Source: Paracoccus halophilus
Lineage (GTDB): Bacteria; Pseudomonadota; Alphaproteobacteria; Rhodobacterales; Rhodobacteraceae
Direction of reading: 5' to 3'
Length of the DNA: 64,000 bases
NCBI RefSeq assembly: GCF_000763905.1
Contig: NZ_JRKN01000013.1
Location: 25,115 to 89,114 of the forward strand
This document shows positions 45,179-55,300 of this stretch, piece after piece (positions within the stretch are counted from its first letter, which is position 1; every line of letters starts with the position of its first letter). The notes under the pieces were generated by a model, which was not told the origin of the DNA, did no database searches, and worked only from the letters and a program-made list of their open reading frames with translations. A program made the position numbers and the translations under genes.

Positions 45179-46341
45179 CGCCAGACGCTGCGCAGGGCCC
45201 GGATGCCGAATGCCGGCCCAAGCGCCAGCCCCGCCAGCGTCAGCGGCCAGCCGATCGTCGCCGCCACGGCGGGAGTCAACTGCACGGTAATGACGGTCAG
45301 GGCAAAGCCCATGGCGGTCTGCATCGACATCAGGCTGCCCGCCACCTGTGGCGGCGCATGATCCGCGATCAGCGCCGAGAACTGCGCGCTGTCGGGAATG
45401 ATCGCCGCCCCCCAGAACAGCAGCAGCAGGCACATCAGCCAGACCGGCCCGCCAAAGGCCAGCGCCGCCGCCAGCCCCGCCGCGCCGGAAAGCCACATCG
45501 CCGCGCTGGCGATACGCGCCTTGCCATGGGCATCGGCCAGCCTTCCCGCCGGCACACAGAAAAACGCCCCCAACGCGATCGAGGCGAAGCCGGTCAGCGC
45601 GGCCAGACTTTCTGCCTCGGGCCCCGGCAGGCGGCTGGCATAGCTGGTCGCGGCGATGACCCCGATCCACGACCACAGCGCGTAAAGCTCCCACATGTGG
45701 CCGAGATAGCCGCCGGTGGCGGCGCGGATGTTGCGATCCGTCCACATCAGACGGATGGCCCGGAAATCAAAGCTCTGCGCGCGCGCATGATACGGCCCGA
45801 CGCGCAGGAACAGCGCCAGCACCGCCCCCAGGGCCGAGGCCGAGGCCGCCGCGCCGATGACGATGCGCCAATCCGCGCCGCCCAGATAGGCGGCCAGATG
45901 CGGCATCGCCGAGCCCAGCGTCAGCGCGCCGACCAGCACCCCGACCAGAAAGCCCCGGTCGCTCTGCCCCCAGCCCACCATGACCTTCATGCCGACCGGA
46001 TAGATGCCGGCAAAGCCCATGCCCGCGACAAGGCGCAGCGCGACAGAGATCCCGGTGCCGGGCGGAAACACCAGCAGCAGCGCCGTGGCGACCGCGTTCA
46101 GACCGGCTGCCACAGCCATGACGCGGCGCGGATCGAAGCGGTCGGGAATGCCGGTCACCGCGAAGCCCAGCGCGCCGATCACGAACCCCGCCTGCACGGC
46201 CGAGGATAACAGCCCCTGCATGGCCGCGCTGATCGCATGCGCGCGGGCGATGTCCATGACGGCGGCGCCGGTCGCGAACCATGGCGACATGCCGCAGGTC
46301 ACGGCAATACAAAGCAGGATGACAGCGCGGCGTTTTTCCAT
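45175..46341 (-). CDS. MFS transporter of unknown substrate
   Basis: About 388 residues with twelve hydrophobic segments and an MFS-type loop after helix 2 (GIPDRFDPRR). I prefer the ATG at 46341 (MEKRRAV), which puts the first helix at the N-terminus; a start at 46422 would add 27 residues. No strong ribosome-binding site helps decide. It follows the terminator of the TRAP operon and converges on soxD. A link to sulfur or aromatic compounds is not shown by the sequence. Confidence 0.75.
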   Translation of the reverse strand: MEKRRAVILLCIAVTCGMSPWFATGAAVMDIARAHAISAAMQGLLSSAVQAGFVIGALGFAVTGIPDRFDPRRVMAVAAGLNAVATALLLVFPPGTGISVALRLVAGMGFAGIYPVGMKVMVGWGQSDRGFLVGVLVGALTLGSAMPHLAAYLGGADWRIVIGAAASASALGAVLALFLRVGPYHARAQSFDFRAIRLMWTDRNIRAATGGYLGHMWELYALWSWIGVIAATSYASRLPGPEAESLAALTGFASIALGAFFCVPAGRLADAHGKARIASAAMWLSGAAGLAAALAFGGPVWLMCLLLLFWGAAIIPDSAQFSALIADHAPPQVAGSLMSMQTAMGFALTVITVQLTPAVAATIGWPLTLAGLALGPAFGIRALRSVWR

Positions 46342-46467
46342 GCGCGCCAAAGCGGCATGGAACGCGACCGATGTCCATAGCCCGCATTGCAATGCTGCCA
46401 TGCGCGACGCAAACGGGGTCATCGCCGCATGCCGGGCTTGCCCGATGCGCGGCCCGGCCGGATGTGG

Positions 46468-46492
46468 AAAAGGGCGGCCCGCAAGGCCGCCC
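46468..46492 (-). terminator. rho-independent terminator after the TRAP transporter operon
   Basis: On the minus strand GGGCGGCC, a 5-nt loop, then GGCCGCCC is followed by TTTT. Perfect 8-bp stem, about 24 bp after the TRAP large-subunit stop. It isolates the downstream MFS gene. Confidence 0.78.
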
Positions 46493-46515
46493 CTTCGCCT
46501 CAGCCGGCTGCAGGT

Positions 46516-47835
46516 TCAGCCAAAGACCCGCACCAGCCCCAGCGTGATCACCGGAAACAGGATCAGCACCGCGATACGGATGATGTCGCTGATCAGGAAG
46601 GGCAGCACACCGCGGAAGCTTTCGATCATCGGCACATCCTTGGCCATGCCGTTGATGACAAAGACGTTCATGCCCACCGGCGGGGTGATCAGCCCGACCT
46701 CGACCACGACCACGGCCAGGATGCCGAACCAGATCAGCGTGTCCTCGCGCGGCATGCCGAAATCGAGGCCGGCTATGATCGGATAGAAGATCGGGATGGT
46801 CAGCAGCAGCATGGACATCGAATCCATCACGCAGCCCAGGAGCAGATACAGCAGCAGCATCGCCAGCAGCACCAGCATCGGCGTCAGCCCCGATTGCTGG
46901 ATGGCATTGGCCAGCAGCATCGGCGTCTGGGTCTGGGCGAGGAAGGCGTTGAAGGTCTCGGCCCCCAGAAGGATCAGGAAGATCATCGCCGAGGTGGTGG
47001 CGGTGCCGCGCAGGCAGGCCATCAGCCCCTGAAGCCGCAGCCCGCCATGCAGGATCGCCAGCAGGCCGGTGCCGAAGGCGCCGACGGCCGCCGCCTCGGT
47101 CGGCGTGAACCAGCCGCGATACATGCCGACGATGACCAGCGCGAATATCAGGATCAGCGACCATGTCTCGCGCAGCGCCTCCAGCCGCTCGGGCCATGTG
47201 GCGCGGGGGCCGGCGGGGCCGTCCTCGGGGTTGCGGCGCACGAAGATCGCCACGGCGAGCATATAGCCAAGCGCCGCCAGCACGCCCGGCACCATGGCGG
47301 CAACGAACATCTTGGCGATGCTCTGCTCGGCCATCAGCGCGTAAAGCACGAGGATCACCGAGGGCGGGATCAGGATGCCCAGTGTGCCGCCCGCCGCCAG
47401 CGATCCGGTGGCCAGCGCGCCGCTGTAATTATAGCGCCGCATCTCGGGCAGCGCGACCTGCCCCATGGTGGCGGCGGTGGCCAGCGAGGATCCGCAGATC
47501 GCCCCGAATGCCGCGCAGCCCCCGATCGAGGCCATGGCCAGCCCGCCCTTGCGATGCCCGAGGAAAGCGGCCGCCGTGCGATAGAGCGCCCGGCTCATCC
47601 CCGCCTTGGTGGCAAATTCGCCCATCAGCACGAAAAGCGGGATGACCGACAGCGAATAGGTCGAGAACTGGTAATAGGTCGAGGTTTTCAGGAAGGCCAG
47701 AAGCGGCGTCGTGCCGGTATACAGCCCGTATCCGCCGATCCCCACGGCCAGCATCGAGACCCCGATCGGAATGCGAATGGCCATCAGCACCAGCAGCACC
47801 GCGAAACCCGTCAGCCCGGCGGCGATCCCGGTCAT
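46516..47835 (-). CDS. dctM: TRAP transporter large membrane subunit (DctM)
   Basis: 439 residues with about twelve hydrophobic segments. The DctM hallmarks are GSSLATAATMGQVALPEM near 105, GGTLGILIPPSVILVLY near 143 and ITPPVGMNVFVI near 385. It is the ion-driven transport subunit of a tripartite carboxylate or aromatic-acid importer. The start overlaps the small subunit by 4 nt. Last gene before the terminator. Confidence 0.92.
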   Translation of the reverse strand: MTGIAAGLTGFAVLLVLMAIRIPIGVSMLAVGIGGYGLYTGTTPLLAFLKTSTYYQFSTYSLSVIPLFVLMGEFATKAGMSRALYRTAAAFLGHRKGGLAMASIGGCAAFGAICGSSLATAATMGQVALPEMRRYNYSGALATGSLAAGGTLGILIPPSVILVLYALMAEQSIAKMFVAAMVPGVLAALGYMLAVAIFVRRNPEDGPAGPRATWPERLEALRETWSLILIFALVIVGMYRGWFTPTEAAAVGAFGTGLLAILHGGLRLQGLMACLRGTATTSAMIFLILLGAETFNAFLAQTQTPMLLANAIQQSGLTPMLVLLAMLLLYLLLGCVMDSMSMLLLTIPIFYPIIAGLDFGMPREDTLIWFGILAVVVVEVGLITPPVGMNVFVINGMAKDVPMIESFRGVLPFLISDIIRIAVLILFPVITLGLVRVFG

Positions 47836-48347
47836 GACCGTGCCTTTGTCAGATGGCCGACCATGGTGGCCGCGCAGGTCGCGGTCAGCAGGGCCATGGC
47901 GGGAATGACGATCAGAAAGCTCCACCAGACGGGAATGCCCAGCACCATGGACTGTTCGCCATATTGCCGCATCTCCAGCCCGCCATGATACAGCCGCCAC
48001 ATCAGCAGGGCGGCAAGCAGCATGTAGACCAGATCGCCAAGCGCCTCCAGCAGGTGATTGGTGCGCGGGCCGGTCTTCTGGGTGAAGAAATCGACCAGCA
48101 CATTGCCGCCGGTGGACTGGCACCACGGCAGAAAGCAGAAGATCGCGATGGCGCTGCCGATCTCGACCAGTTCGAAATCGCCGGGGATCGGCGCGCCCAG
48201 CAACGTGCGCCGGGTCACGCTGACCACCGTCATCAGCATCATCGCCAGCAGAACCAGCCCGCCGATGGCGGCGAACAGGCGGCACAGCGCGGACAACCAG
48301 CCGGGCAAGGGCACCGGATGGGCGTGTTCGGTCAGTTGTTCGGTCAT
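47832..48347 (-). CDS. dctQ: TRAP transporter small membrane subunit (DctQ)
   Basis: 171 residues with four hydrophobic segments and the DctQ pattern VVSVTRRTLLGAPIPGDFEL near residues 40-60. The ATG at 48347 is preceded by AGGAGAGG. It lies 19 bp after the binding-protein gene and overlaps dctM by 4 nt. Confidence 0.88.
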   Translation of the reverse strand: MTEQLTEHAHPVPLPGWLSALCRLFAAIGGLVLLAMMLMTVVSVTRRTLLGAPIPGDFELVEIGSAIAIFCFLPWCQSTGGNVLVDFFTQKTGPRTNHLLEALGDLVYMLLAALLMWRLYHGGLEMRQYGEQSMVLGIPVWWSFLIVIPAMALLTATCAATMVGHLTKARS

Positions 48348-48366
48348 GCCGCCCTCTCCTTTCGGT

Positions 48367-49398
48367 TTACTTGCCCTGCGCCCTGGCAAGCATCGCCCGG
48401 GCGTCGTCGACCATCGCCTGACCGTCATGGCCGGCATCGGTCATCGTCTTGACCCAGGCGTCGATCACCGGCTGGCTGGCCTGTTGCCATTCGGCCAGAT
48501 CCGCCTCGGGGATGAGGGTGATGGTGCTGCCGGCATCCAGCGCCTTCTGGCGCTCTTCGGTCTCGGCATCGTCCAGCACCTTGCCGGCCAGTTCGGCCAG
48601 CGCCATGCCGGAATTGTCGTCGATCACCTTTTTCAGATCGTCCGGCAGGCCGTCATATTTCGCCCTGTTCATCACCAGCGCCATTACCGAGGTGGACAGG
48701 CCGCCGTTTTCCACCCCGAATTCGGTGTGGTTCTGGGTAATGCTTTCCAGCCGCAGGCTGCCAAACACCTCCCACGGGATGACGGCGCCGTCGATCACGC
48801 CGGTGGTCAGCGATTGCGGCACCTCGGGGACCGGCATGCCGACCGCGGTGGCGCCAAGCGCCGCCAGCCCGTCGGTCATGGTCCGCGAGGGCGCCCGGAT
48901 CTTCAGCCTGGACATGTCGGCCAGCGAAGCGACCGTCTTGCCCTTGAGATGGATCTTGTAGGCCGAGGGCGCATGGATCACCAGCGGATGCACGTCCTTG
49001 AGCTCATCGCCCAGGTATTTCGCCTGGAATTCCTGCATCGCCATGGTGGTTTCCATCGCCGTCCCGGACAGGAAGGGCAGCTCGAACACCTCCGAGATCG
49101 GGAAGCGGCCCGGCGTATAGCCCAGCAGCGTCCAGCTGATATCGACCACCCCGTCGCGGGCCTGGTCGAAAAGCTGCGGCGGCTTGCCGCCCAGCTGCAT
49201 CGAGGGGAAGATCTGCACGTCGATGCGGCCGCCGGACTGTTCCTCGATGGTCTTTTCCCAAGGCTCGAACACGCCCTTCTGGACCGGCGCATCGGCCGAC
49301 AGGAAGTGATGCAGACGCAGCGTGACCTCCTGCGCCGAGACGGCCCCGGCGGCGCTGATGGCAATGGCCGCGATGCTGGCAAATAGTCTGGTCTTCAT
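48367..49398 (-). CDS. dctP: TRAP transporter periplasmic solute-binding protein (DctP family)
   Basis: 343 residues with a signal peptide (ISAAGAVSAQ) and a DctP fold: LRLHHFLSADAPVQKGVFEPW at the mature N-terminus is given here only as its start, LRLHHFLS. The carboxylate-binding Arg is probably in RLKIRAPSRT near 158, and the GAVIPWEVFGS segment lies near 208. The ATG at 49398 has GGGAGGAAA upstream. Substrate unknown from sequence; the adjacent pobA suggests an aromatic acid such as 4-hydroxybenzoate. The 178-bp gap to pobA has no clear terminator. Confidence 0.88.
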   Translation of the reverse strand: MKTRLFASIAAIAISAAGAVSAQEVTLRLHHFLSADAPVQKGVFEPWEKTIEEQSGGRIDVQIFPSMQLGGKPPQLFDQARDGVVDISWTLLGYTPGRFPISEVFELPFLSGTAMETTMAMQEFQAKYLGDELKDVHPLVIHAPSAYKIHLKGKTVASLADMSRLKIRAPSRTMTDGLAALGATAVGMPVPEVPQSLTTGVIDGAVIPWEVFGSLRLESITQNHTEFGVENGGLSTSVMALVMNRAKYDGLPDDLKKVIDDNSGMALAELAGKVLDDAETEERQKALDAGSTITLIPEADLAEWQQASQPVIDAWVKTMTDAGHDGQAMVDDARAMLARAQGK

Positions 49399-49576
49399 CC
49401 GCGTTTCCTCCCTTACGGTATTGCGGTCGTTGCTGTCCCATCGCCCGGTCGGTGTCGCGCCGGGCTTTCGGGCTGGCCCCATGCGACTGCGAAAACATGC
49501 GCTTGGCAACCAAAACTTCGCATGCCGGCCCGGTTCGGCAGGACGGCCGACGACATGTCGGGGGCGAAAACCCCGC

Positions 49577-50746
49577 TCAATAGGGCAGGCCCACATAGTT
49601 TTCGGCAAAGGCCCTTTGCTGCGCCTCGTTCTCGCGCAGAAAGGCGATATCGGCGCGCTGCATCTTCAGGTCGAATTCGGACTGATCGGGATAGCGGTGC
49701 AGCAACGAACTGAACCACCAGGAAAACCGCTCGGCCTTCCAGATCCGGGCCAGCGCCTTTTGGGAATAGCCGTCGATCCCCTCGGGGCTGTTCTGCTCAT
49801 AGTACTGCACCAGCCCGTGATACAGGTAATGCACATCCGAGGCCGCCGTGTTCAGCCCCTTGGCGCCGGTCGGCGGAACGATATGGGCGGCATCGCCGCA
49901 CAGGAACAGCCGGCCCCAGCGCATCGGCTCGGTCACGAATGAGCGCAGCGGCGCGATGGATTTCTCGATCGAGGGGCCGGTGACCAGCCTGTCGGCCACT
50001 TCGGCGGGAACGCGGCGCCTGAGTTCGGCCCAGAAGGCCGTGTCGGTCCAGTCCTCGGGGTGATCCGACAGCGAGCACTGGATATAATAGCGGCTGAGGT
50101 TTTCATTGCGCATCGAGCACAGCGCAAAGCCGCGATCCGAACTGGAATAGATCAGCTCGTCATTCACCGGCGGCGTTTCCGACAGGATGCCCAACCAGCC
50201 GAAGGGATAGAGCTTTTCGTATTCGCGCCGGACGCTCAGCGGGATGGTCTTGCGGCTGACGCCGTGGAAACCGTCGCAGCCGGCGACGAAATCGCAGTCG
50301 ATGCGCTGCGCCTTGCCGCCCTGTTCATAGGTGACATAGGGCTTGTCGCTGTCGGCATCGTGGATCTCGACGTGATCGACCTGGAACTCGGTGCGGGCGC
50401 CGGCCTTTTCGCGGGCGTCATAGAGGTCGCGCGTGACCTCGGTCTGGCCATAGACCACGACGGGCGAGCCGGTCAGATCCTGGAAATCGACATGGAACAT
50501 GTCCTCGCCATAGGCGATCTGCGTGCCTGCATGGACGAAGCCCTCGGCATGCAGGCGGTCGGCGACGCCGGCTTCTTCCATCAGCCTGACCAGCCCGGTT
50601 TCCAGAACCCCGGCGCGGATGCGGCCCAGCACATAGTCCCGCGTCTTGCGCTCCAGCACCACGGCATCGATGCCGCGGCGATGCAGCAACTGACCCAGCA
50701 GCAGGCCGGACGGCCCGCCCCCGACAATCACCACCTGGCTTCGCAT
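49577..50746 (-). CDS. pobA: 4-hydroxybenzoate 3-monooxygenase PobA
   Basis: 389 residues of the class A flavin monooxygenases. FAD motif GGGPSG near residue 9, the family DG-like segment CDGFHGVSR near 160 and GDAAHIVPPTGAKGLN near 285. It converts 4-hydroxybenzoate to protocatechuate with NADPH and oxygen, feeding the beta-ketoadipate pathway. Length and motifs match known PobA closely. Divergent from the PcaQ-type regulator across 103 bp; TRAP genes follow in the same direction. Confidence 0.92.
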   Translation of the reverse strand: MRSQVVIVGGGPSGLLLGQLLHRRGIDAVVLERKTRDYVLGRIRAGVLETGLVRLMEEAGVADRLHAEGFVHAGTQIAYGEDMFHVDFQDLTGSPVVVYGQTEVTRDLYDAREKAGARTEFQVDHVEIHDADSDKPYVTYEQGGKAQRIDCDFVAGCDGFHGVSRKTIPLSVRREYEKLYPFGWLGILSETPPVNDELIYSSSDRGFALCSMRNENLSRYYIQCSLSDHPEDWTDTAFWAELRRRVPAEVADRLVTGPSIEKSIAPLRSFVTEPMRWGRLFLCGDAAHIVPPTGAKGLNTAASDVHYLYHGLVQYYEQNSPEGIDGYSQKALARIWKAERFSWWFSSLLHRYPDQSEFDLKMQRADIAFLRENEAQQRAFAENYVGLPY

Positions 50747-50816
50747 GGTCTGACCTCCCGCTCAATTCTCTCCCGGCGGCAGGATCACATATTGAAACCG
50801 AAATGAAAAATGATTT

Positions 50817-50826
50817 ATTCATGAAT
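50817..50826. promoter_or_regulatory. perfect 10-bp palindrome in the pobA-pcaQ intergenic region
   Basis: ATTCATGAAT, perfectly palindromic, in a marked AT-rich stretch (50797-50840). It lies about 70 bp upstream of pobA and 25 bp upstream of pcaQ, where a LysR-type regulator or RNA polymerase would bind. Confidence 0.35.
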
Positions 50827-50835
50827 TTGATTATC

Positions 50836-50851
50836 ATAACTGGCAAGTAAT
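50836..50851. promoter_or_regulatory. candidate PcaQ-type operator overlapping the pcaQ start
   Basis: ATAACT-GGCA-AGTAAT is an imperfect inverted repeat (arms match 5 of 6) with 4-nt spacing. The published PcaQ site of related bacteria is ATAACC-N4-GGTTAA, so the left arm matches 5 of 6 and the right arm only 3 of 6. The position, at the start codon of the regulator, would suit autorepression. Confidence 0.35.
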
Positions 50852-51767
50852 GGACCGTCGCATCAAGATCCGCCATCTGCAGGCCTTTGTCGAAATCGTG
50901 CGCCGCGAAAGCCTCAAGCGCGCGGCCGAGCGGCTGTTGCTGACCCAGCCCGCCATATCGCGCACGCTTTCCGAACTGGAGGAGATCCTGGGCGCCACCC
51001 TGCTGGAACGCAGCCGCGCCGGCATCGCGCTGACCGCGCAGGGCGCGTTCTTTCACGGTTTCGCCCTGGCCAGCCTGTCGGCGCTGGAACGCGGTCTCAG
51101 CGGCCTGCAGGAATTCGGCAGCGAGGCCGGGCTGAGCCTGCGCGTGGGCGCCCTGCCCTCGGTCGCGGCGCGGCTGATGCCCGAGGTTCTGGACGATCTT
51201 GCCAATGTCGCCCCCGAGATGCGCCTGATGATCGCCGAGGGTTCGCACGAGCATCTGATCGGCCTGCTGAACCGGGGCGAGCTGGACGTGGTCCTGGGCC
51301 GCCTGGGCGAGCCCGAGACCATGCGCGGGGTCAGTTTCACCCAGCTTTATCTGGAAGAAGTGGCGCTGGTCGTGCGCCCCGGCCATCCGATCCTGGCCGA
51401 TCCCGGCCTGCGCCGCATCGGCGAATGGCCGGTCATCTACCCGCCCGAGAAATCGGCGATCCGGCCCTATGTGCGGCGCCTGATGATCGCCGAGGGCGTT
51501 CCCCTGCCGCCGAAACGGGTCGAATCCGTCTCGGGCGATTTCGGCCGCGCCCGGACCCAGGGCAGCGATTCGATCTGGATCATCTCGGCCGGGGTCGTGG
51601 CGCGCGAAATCGCCGAGGGCCGTCTTATCCGGCTGCCGATCGACACCCGATCCACCAAGGGGCCGGTCGGCATGATGGTCCGCGCCGGCGAAGAGGACAC
51701 GACCGAGCGGCGCCTGTTCGCCCAGACGGTCGAGCGCACCATCGCGCGGCTGGGACTGGCGGTCTGA
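50850..51767 (+). CDS. pcaQ: LysR-family regulator of the PcaQ type
   Basis: 305 residues. N-terminal helix-turn-helix (about 8-65) starting MDRRIKIRHLQAF, very like known PcaQ, with LTQPAISRTLSELE as recognition region. A periplasmic-binding-like effector domain spans about 95-300. PcaQ activates protocatechuate genes; here the regulator is divergent from pobA, which is more often controlled by PobR. It therefore probably controls pobA and perhaps the TRAP genes. Called from N-terminal similarity and context. Confidence 0.78.
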   Translation: MDRRIKIRHLQAFVEIVRRESLKRAAERLLLTQPAISRTLSELEEILGATLLERSRAGIALTAQGAFFHGFALASLSALERGLSGLQEFGSEAGLSLRVGALPSVAARLMPEVLDDLANVAPEMRLMIAEGSHEHLIGLLNRGELDVVLGRLGEPETMRGVSFTQLYLEEVALVVRPGHPILADPGLRRIGEWPVIYPPEKSAIRPYVRRLMIAEGVPLPPKRVESVSGDFGRARTQGSDSIWIISAGVVAREIAEGRLIRLPIDTRSTKGPVGMMVRAGEEDTTERRLFAQTVERTIARLGLAV

Positions 51768-51787
51768 CCGGCCGCCCGCCGCCGGTC
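51766..51787 (+). terminator. GC-rich hairpin at the 3' end of pcaQ
   Basis: GACCGGC, an 8-nt loop, GCCGGTC: a perfect 7-bp stem overlapping the pcaQ stop. No run of T follows, so termination is uncertain. Confidence 0.3.
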
Positions 51788-51900
51788 GGGTCTTGACGCC
51801 GGCATGTCCCGCCGGGTCAGGATAGGCATGGGCGATGCCGCCGCTTGCCCGCGTGTCCGCGGCGGCGCGAAGCCCGGCATCATGCAGGAGGACAGGAAGC

Positions 51901-52296
51901 ATGGCCCGAAGTTACAAGGATATGCTGGCCGAGGCCGACGCGCTGGTCACCTCGGTCTCGGTCGATGAGATGGCGGGGCGCTTTCGCGACGAAAGCATCG
52001 TCATGGTGGATATCCGCGACCCGCGCGAGCTTGAACGCGAGGGCATGATCCCCGGCGCGTTCCACGCCCCGCGCGGCATGCTGGAATTCTGGATCGACCC
52101 GGAAAGCCCCTATCACAGGCCGCGCTTCGCCGAGGCCAGGACCTATGTCTTCTACTGCGCCTCGGGCTGGCGTTCGCTGCTGGCGACGCGGCTGGCGCAG
52201 GATATGGGGCTGGAGGCCCGCAACCTGCGCGAGGGGTTCTCGGGCTGGCAAAAGGCCGGCCTGCCGGTCGGGGAAAAGCCTGCGGGCCGGCGCTAG
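51901..52296 (+). CDS. rhodanese-domain protein
   Basis: 131 residues, single rhodanese domain. Typical segments are VMVDIRDPRELEREGMIPGA near 34-53, the active-site cysteine in CASGWR near 86 and EGFSGWQKAGLPV near the end. No signal peptide, so cytoplasmic sulfur transfer is expected. The ATG at 51901 has AGGAGGACAGGA upstream. A role near the sox region is possible, but it lies downstream of pcaQ. Confidence 0.85.
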   Translation: MARSYKDMLAEADALVTSVSVDEMAGRFRDESIVMVDIRDPRELEREGMIPGAFHAPRGMLEFWIDPESPYHRPRFAEARTYVFYCASGWRSLLATRLAQDMGLEARNLREGFSGWQKAGLPVGEKPAGRR

Positions 52297-52362
52297 ACGC
52301 CCTGCGCGCAAGGGGTTCGGCAATGCCTTGGCGGGGCGGTTCAGCGCAGGCAGCGCCACCCG

Positions 52363-55300
52363 TCAATGGAAATCCCGGCTTGGAAACAGCCGTTTCGCCT
52401 GCTCGCGCGGGTGCCGGGCGCGGGCTGCGGGCAATGGCCTGGGCGCGTTGTCGGTCTTGGCGGTGATCTGGCCGATCGCGCCCTCCAGCGGGTGGCCCAG
52501 ATCGCCCAGCCGGTGCGAGACATCCTCGATCCGTTCCGCGATCAGATGCGTGACGATCCCCTCGCGTTGCAGACTGCCGGTCACGCGCAGCAGCCGCCCG
52601 CCCATCACCTCGCGGCGGAAGCGTTGGAAGACCCGGTTCCAGACCACGATATTCGACACGCCCGTCTCATCCTCCAGCGTCAGGAAGATCACGCCCGAGG
52701 CGGTACCGGGACGCTGGCGGGTGATGACGAGGCCGCAGACGGTGATCCGTTGCAGCGGCACCCCGGTCAGCGCGTCATGACGGGTCAGGCCGGGCATCGA
52801 GGGGCGCAACAATTCCATCGGATGGGCGCGCAATGTCAGGCGGGTGGCGACGTAATCCTCGACCACCTCCTCGCCCAGATGCATGGCGGGCAGCGTCACC
52901 TGCGGCTCATGGATCGCCTCGCCGTCGATCGGGTCGCTGAACAAGGGCAGCGGCTCCTGCCCCCGGATCGCGCGCACCTGCCACAGCGCATCGCGCCGGG
53001 TCAGGCCCATGCCGGAAAAGGCATCGGCCTCGGCCAGGCGCTCAAGTGCGGCCGGCGCGATGCCGGCGCGCAGCCACAGCGATTGCGGATCGGGATAGCC
53101 ATTGCCGCGTGCGGCGGCGATCCATTCGGCATCGTCTTGCTTGAAGCCCTTGATCTGGCGAAAGCCCAGCCGCAGGGCCAGCGCGCCGTCGGCACGGCGT
53201 TCCAGCGTATTATCCCATGCGCTGTGATTGACGCAGACCGGCCGGACCTCGACATGGTGTTCGCGGGCGTCACGGACGATCTGGGCCGGGGCGTAAAAGC
53301 CCATCGGCTGGCTGTTCAGCAGCGCGCAGGCAAAGACCGCCGGGTGATGACGTTTCAGCCATGCCGAGACATAGACCAGAAGCGCGAAGGCCGCCGCGTG
53401 GCTTTCGGGAAAGCCGTAATCGGCAAAGCCCTCGATCTGGGAAAAGCAGCGTTCGGCGATGTCCCGGCTGTAGCCGCGCGACAGCATGCCGTCGATGAAC
53501 TTGTCCCGATGCTCGCCAATCGTGCCCATGCGCCGGAACGAGGCCAGCGCGCGGCGCAGCTGGTCGGCCTCTTCCGCCGTATAGCCCGCGCCGACCACGG
53601 CGATCTGCAACGCCTGTTCCTGAAACAGCGGCACGCCAAGGGTGCGCTTTGTGACCTCCTCCAGTTCCGGGCCAAAGGGCTCGGACATCTCCAGCCCCTG
53701 CCGGCGGCGGATATAGGGCTGGACCATGCCGCCCTGAATGGGGCCGGGGCGGACGATGGCGACCTCGATCACCAGATCGTAGAATTCGCGCGGCTTCATG
53801 CGCGGCAGGAAATTCATCTGCGCCCGGCTTTCGACCTGAAAGACGCCGACCGCATCGGCGACTTGCAGCATCTCATAGGTGGCCGCGTCCTCGGGCGGGA
53901 CGGTGGCCAGCGTCAGGGATTGCCCCTCATGGTCCCTGAGCAGGCCGAACGCCTTGCGGATACAGGTCAGCATGCCAAGCCCCAGCACATCGACTTTCAG
54001 GATGCCAAGCGCGTCGATATCGTCCTTGTCCCATTCGATGACGGTGCGATCCTCCATCGCGGCATTCTCGATCGGGCACAGCTCGTCCAGCCGCCCCTTG
54101 GTGATCACGAAGCCGCCGACATGCTGCGACAGGTGGCGCGGGAAACCGATCAGCTGGCCGATCAGATGCAGGGTCTGGGACAGGCGGCGGTCGTCGGGAT
54201 TCAGGCCAAGCTCGCGCACCCGGTCCAGATCCGGGCCATCGCTGGAATAGCCCCAGATCGAGCCGGACAGCCCCGCCGTCACATCCTGGCTCAGGCCCAT
54301 GACCTTGCCGACCTCGCGGATCGCGGCGCGGGAACGGAAATGGATCACCGTGGCGCAAAGCCCCGCGCGTTCGCGGCCGTATTTGCGGTAAATCCACTGG
54401 ATCACCTCTTCGCGGCGCTCATGTTCGAAATCGACATCGATATCCGGCGGCTCGCCGCGATGACGCGAGACGAAGCGCTCGAAGACCATGCCGATCAGAT
54501 CGGGGCTGACATCGGTGATGCCCAGCAGATAGCACAGGATCGAATTCGCGGCCGAGCCGCGCCCCTGACAGAGGATGCCCCGGCTGCGCGCATATTGCAC
54601 GATGTCATGGACGGTCAGGAAATAGGCCGGGTAATCGAGTTCCCCGATCACGGCCAGTTCCTTGGCCATCAGCGCCTTTGCCCGCTCGGGCGGGCCATCG
54701 GGATAGCGGCGGCGCATGCCTTCATGCGCCAGCCGGGTCAGCCGCGCCATCGGCGTCTCGCCGCCCTCGGCAATCTCGTCGGGGTATTGATAGCTGAGTT
54801 CGCCAAGGGAAAAGCTGCAGCGCGCGGCGATCTCAAGCGTGCGGCGCAGCGCCGCCGGATAGCGATGAAAGACCCGCTCCATATCGGCATGGGTTTTCAG
54901 CCGCCGCTCGGCATTGGGCAGGGCGCGGGTGCCGATATTGTCGATCGTGCAGCCCAGACGCATGCAGGTCAGCACATCCGCCAGCGGCCGGCGCGCGGCA
55001 CGGTGCATCAGCACATCGCCCACCGCCACCATGGGCGCCGAACAGCGCAGCGCCAGCCCGGCGCAGGCATCCAGATGCGCCTGATCCGAGCCGTCATAGC
55101 GCGGCGCGGCGCCCAGAAAGACATTGCCGGGAAAGCGCCGCTGGAGCCGCTGGATGTCGCTGGCGGATGCCGCCATATCCCCCGATGGCAGGGCGATCAG
55201 GATCATGCCGGCGCAGGCCTCCAGCATATCCCCGAGATCGAGGTGGCACCGGGCTTTCTCGGCCCGTCTCTTGCCCAGCGTCAGCAGGCGTGCAAGGCGC

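Noticed and set aside
45179..45400. Frameshifted second haem domain of soxD
   Set aside because: No CxxCH coding remnant was seen downstream; the DNA is fully used by the convergent MFS gene.
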